A stretch of 64,000 nucleotides of DNA, from contig DAKD01000016.1 in NCBI GenBank assembly GCA_002499085.1, positions 90,592 to 154,591 on the forward strand, given 5' to 3'. This document shows, piece by piece, positions 61,701 through 64,000 of the stretch. The translations under genes were made by a program, and so were the position numbers. Source of the stretch: Methanomassiliicoccales archaeon UBA280. Lineage in GTDB: Archaea > Thermoplasmatota > Thermoplasmata > SG8-5. The notes beneath the pieces were generated by a model that worked only from the letters and a program-made list of their open reading frames with translations, was not told where the DNA came from and made no database searches. Positions within the stretch are counted from its first letter, which is position 1. Each line of letters opens with the position of its first letter.

Positions 61701-64000
61701 ACACGCCTGCGGAGTTCGTGGTACCGGCCCTGTTGAGCATCGTCCCCAGCCCGGTGTACTGCGTCGTTATCCAGACATCCGCGTTCGGGAGCGTCTTGGC
61801 CGGTGTCTGGCCGTTGTAGACAGTCACCTCTGCCCACCTGTAGTTCCATACCTTGGCCGAATCCATCGGCTCGACCTTGAAGTTGGGCGAAAGCGGCGAG
61901 TAGCAGCCTATCAGCCTCACTTCGGTTGTGCCGTACAGGTCATTGAGGTTTCGACCGAACATGGTGCTCCAGGCATTCAGCCTGACGTTCGTGCCGGCCT
62001 CGTCGGCCGTGTCGAACTGCCCGCCTATCTCGCTCCTGTTGAATAACACCTGGACATTGTCCTTCGCCAGTATATCTATCACGTTAGTCGTGGTGGAGTC
62101 TATCATTGTGAATGCCGCGTTATCTTCGAGCGTGATCATCATGTACAGGCTGTTCTGGGTTCTCAGGTCCACATTGTCCAGAATGAGCTGGCCAGAGTCC
62201 CTCACCGTTATATGGAAGGGCGCCGCTCCGGTGGGGGACATCATCATGTTGGCGTTGGATATTGTCAGCCTGCCATTGTCCTCGACTATGATGAAGTCTG
62301 TTATCGCAAGGGAATCGCTGACTCCCCCGTTCATGTTCATCACCATGGTGCCGTTAACAATCAGCCCGGGAGACCCGAACGGCCTCGCAAGCTCGACGTC
62401 AGTGAGCTGGACGTCCCTTGCTTCCGTGTTGTAGTCCGCCGCAATGTTCGGCATGGGCCAGAAGTCGCACTCGGCGAATCCGCCCGCGGAGCCTGCGAAG
62501 ACTATGTTCACATCGTACTCGCCGACATGGTCCCCGTTCGGGTAGTTCGTGGCGTTGAAGTAAGTGGTCAGCAGCGGAATGACAGCCTTGCCGGCGCTGT
62601 TTGTGTAGTCAAAGGTTGCGGCCGCCGTGCCGTACATTCGGTTCAGGTAATTCGTCATCCTGAGCTTGGCCCAGTCCCATTCATTCGGCCCGGTGTAGTC
62701 GTTCAGGTCGTTGATCTTCGAAACTGTGTTGACTGTCGTTGCGTCCGTGAAATGGAATGTCAAGTTCAGCCTGGCGCCGGGTATTGCCGCGGCGTATCTG
62801 TCTGTAACAGACATGTCCAGCCACTTGAAGTAGTATGCCTCGCTGCCAGATTCCACATTGACCGGGACATAGTCCTGGGGCGATGCGCCGTAGGGAATCT
62901 CGAGGAAATCATGCACACCGTTGCCGTTGTCGTCCTCATCGATTGTGACATTGTACATGTACAGGTTCGCGCCGTTCGTCAGCATGATGGCGTTCTTGGC
63001 GTCATAATTGTCGAAAGCAGAAGTCCAGTCCGCGTCCATGTAGCTGTTTATCATCGATATCTCGGAATTGTCTGCCAGTATGGAGCATTGCTGCGCCGGC
63101 TCCGGGTGAAGCGGCAGTATCGTGAGGTTCAGCGCGATGATGTCGATGGAGAGAGGATCATTTGCACCAAATTCATAAGCTGTGAAATTCACATTCATCT
63201 GGTTTATCTGGTCGAACGAGTATATCTGCGCTGTAATCTCCTCCTCGACTGCCCAGTCCGAGGTCATGTCCTGTTCAATCTGGAACACAGGCCATTCGGG
63301 TATCGGCCCCGAGATGTTGAAGTAGTTCCATGGGGTCACATCATATCCTGAAGCATAGGTGTAACTCGGATTGATGTACACGACATAAAGATACGCGGCC
63401 AATATCTGGAAGTTCTGGTCCGTCCAATCAGGGTTCTGGGCGATGGGAGTGAACTGGGCACTAATTTCAGGGGTTAAATCAACCGCGTAGTTAAGCAAAT
63501 ACCTTGAGCCGTCCAGGTTCTGGACTGTGGCTTCGTTCCCGACTCCTTGGCTCACCGTAAGCCCGCTCGGGACTATCTGTATGTTCTGGGTCGGGACGAT
63601 CAGGTTGGCATCCTCGTACATATCGTCTATCCTGGAATCGGCTATGGTCACATCGTTGCAGTTGAGGAACCTGATGGCGGGGCCGTCGTCCTGGGAGTCG
63701 TCCAGGCTGCGGGGTGTCCCTGTCCACCAGTCGTCCACGACGCCCTTGAAGGTCGGGAAGCTGTTGGCATACTCGCTGAAGAATATGGTGGGCGCCAGGC
63801 TCGTGATCCAGGAATCGTTGATGTAAGTGAGAGTGTTCGTGACCGTGAGCGTTCCCGGGAATGCCAGGACAGAGTGGTCGCCCATCTTGAAAGTGGCATC
63901 TGGGAGGTCCATGTCGAACATTGGGTGCCACATTGCCTGGGGCGTCGCGCCGGTTGTTATGGTGGAGTTCTCAAGTATCAGGGTTCCGCCGTTCACATCC
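58738..64000 (-). CDS. Giant CARDB/beta-helix surface protein with four cytosolic zinc ribbons (N-terminus outside window)
   Basis: The frame is open to base 64000, so the 5' end is missing; more than 1,750 residues are visible. From the N-terminal side there are beta-helix-like segments (GGTLILENSTI, MVMNMNGGVSDSLAI and GQLILDNVDL). At least three CARDB-type domains follow (for example NTVLINSTISNIGDATANGIVVRF and TEITGNTAFSLNVTVINRG). A transmembrane helix (WWIIILIIIIVVAIIVGITLYLY, genomic about 59570-59650) comes next. The cytosolic part has four zinc ribbons (CGECG/CPKCG, CSVCG/CPDCG, CPVCE/CHKCG, CPSCG/CPICN) and a Pro/Gln/Ala-rich linker before the last. Large extracellular sensing or adhesion coupled to intracellular metal-knuckle docking is a plausible but unproven role. 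Confidence 0.85.
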   Translation of the reverse strand, partial: DVNGGTLILENSTITTGATPQAMWHPMFDMDLPDATFKMGDHSVLAFPGTLTVTNTLTYINDSWITSLAPTIFFSEYANSFPTFKGVVDDWWTGTPRSLDDSQDDGPAIRFLNCNDVTIADSRIDDMYEDANLIVPTQNIQIVPSGLTVSQGVGNEATVQNLDGSRYLLNYAVDLTPEISAQFTPIAQNPDWTDQNFQILAAYLYVVYINPSYTYASGYDVTPWNYFNISGPIPEWPVFQIEQDMTSDWAVEEEITAQIYSFDQINQMNVNFTAYEFGANDPLSIDIIALNLTILPLHPEPAQQCSILADNSEISMINSYMDADWTSAFDNYDAKNAIMLTNGANLYMYNVTIDEDDNGNGVHDFLEIPYGASPQDYVPVNVESGSEAYYFKWLDMSVTDRYAAAIPGARLNLTFHFTDATTVNTVSKINDLNDYTGPNEWDWAKLRMTNYLNRMYGTAAATFDYTNSAGKAVIPLLTTYFNATNYPNGDHVGEYDVNIVFAGSAGGFAECDFWPMPNIAADYNTEARDVQLTDVELARPFGSPGLIVNGTMVMNMNGGVSDSLAITDFIIVEDNGRLTISNANMMMSPTGAAPFHITVRDSGQLILDNVDLRTQNSLYMMITLEDNAAFTMIDSTTTNVIDILAKDNVQVLFNRSEIGGQFDTADEAGTNVRLNAWSTMFGRNLNDLYGTTEVRLIGCYSPLSPNFKVEPMDSAKVWNYRWAEVTVYNGQTPAKTLPNADVWITTQYTGLGTMLNRAGTTNSAGVYLTYALSDYLYYSPAASEVVESHYNLYTLYTEYQLFSGILHTDTTGLGLAAFPSMGTSDATAKRSVYLRNVLPDLDPPLTVWPLDTGSAVGRGNTVLINSTISNIGDATANGIVVRFEDIFNGQATQIYTETISTLAPGGNWPISFPYTWLSVTQIGMHNITVKVDPAPGSIPEQDETNNDNYTWIEVTSQADLAMLQYTDVWSSRTYPQTNQEFTISANIWNQGDINATGVMVWFYANGEWLGSANATEVPANPTMPTVVSIPVTFEDNGTYMIEAYIDPLNGISEVNENNNNNTMWPLSLRVYDDADLIIQALDVVEGTNLVQIANGGGTVLNSTDNRTTVTLRAMVRNLGDLHAGSVYVRFYDGAPITANLINTSAAIPSISTGNYAYATCTWKVLTNAREEVRTINAIAYGNPGLVSNTMSDTLTVRDSRPDLEPSEVELANGATEITGNTAFSLNVTVINRGLSIASKVAIDVYSSMDNYNSSRTAWNQGRRTPIGRIGNTTVATLVAGEIETFTISCTGVDAGQRSLFIFVDTELNNTDEIDYDGVTPLIGNIEERNERNNNVSFSVTATIPPLMATIALPSPIAIGTEWTQIYKEGEVQTIQISGYIVRQDSPSLGVADIPVTVTVQGMDPVYVTSQSGGFYSTTVQVSATGNYTVTVSGEGVNSATSWFRIDPSVIFPWWIIILIIIIVVAIIVGITLYLYFVGLGKTVQCGECGAFIPEGAKKCPKCGVEFETEVAKCSVCGAWVPIDVKNCPDCGTEFTVGTEDLDDYEAKMKRQYDDIVRKFRNDAKKELGAEFTETEFQAWWASKPTFITFDQWLKEEEEMKRMGSKPCPVCEMENSVTAKICHKCGSVMGDTTPKKPEGKLPPKQEAKPAAQPQPKPQQAPAQPAPQPAQQQPRPQPAPAAPVPAQQAAPQGTPGKKGCPSCGMEVNANEKICPICNYDFSQPQAGGEVRRVIRKPIKKIVRRPGEPGGDQPQQ

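Noticed and set aside
62212..63351. Long plus-strand open frame opposite the CARDB protein
   Set aside because: It is an antisense shadow of a GC-rich gene, with Val/Arg/His-rich sequence and no recognisable domain.

Overview
The window is almost certainly archaeal. It carries an archaeal-type CCA-adding enzyme, a Nop56/58-like C/D-box protein, a TrmI-type tRNA m1A methyltransferase, an archaeal GlmU-type bifunctional enzyme, TATA-like boxes about 25-35 nt before several start codons (leaderless transcripts), and very large secreted proteins anchored by one C-terminal helix. The many zinc ribbons, NPCBM/CARDB-type surface proteins and THF-linked genes fit a Thermoplasmatota-like euryarchaeon, but that placement is inference. 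No tRNA, rRNA or CRISPR array was seen.

Layout. 1-4,150 is an accessory island: the end of a zinc-ribbon gene, a tyrosine recombinase, a transposase HTH remnant, and an AbiE-type toxin-antitoxin pair whose promoter holds nested inverted repeats. 4,250-9,145 is a dense plus-strand block: GlmM- and GlmU-like enzymes, then a stand-alone Lrp/AsnC sensor domain, adenylate kinase and a Nudix-methyltransferase fusion. 9,142-30,285 is minus strand: a GNAT protein, a 178-aa protein possibly related to HNOB/V4R domains, and two giant surface proteins (2,161 and about 4,489 aa) built from shared modules. 30,489-33,265 encodes both halves of glycine dehydrogenase. A decayed four-helix-bundle gene bracketed by inverted repeats follows, then trmI. 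34,780-38,787 encodes a probably abundant surface protein, a repeat-rich noncoding stretch and a small membrane protein. 38,801-42,476 (minus) encodes the CCA enzyme, Nop5 and MtnA. 42,568-51,880 holds a membrane-bound Cas4-like nuclease, a CPBP protease with zinc ribbon, a small basic protein, TPR proteins, PurH and a FolC-endonuclease III fusion. 52,044-58,614 is a five-gene archaeal Tad/type IV pilus-like operon with two secretion ATPases and two platform proteins. The window ends inside a giant CARDB surface protein with four cytosolic zinc ribbons.

Themes. First, a cell-surface programme: sugar-nucleotide synthesis, four very large or abundant surface proteins and a pilus-like machine. 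Second, THF-dependent one-carbon metabolism (GcvP, PurH, FolC). Third, several families of intergenic repeats, some with compensatory changes in their stems. The most unusual items are the four-helix-bundle element with AGGGTCT inverted repeats, the covarying repeats at 37.5-38.0 kb and 45.1-45.4 kb, the calcium-loop insertion in a pilus platform protein, the membrane-embedded Cas4-like nuclease and the FolC-Nth fusion.
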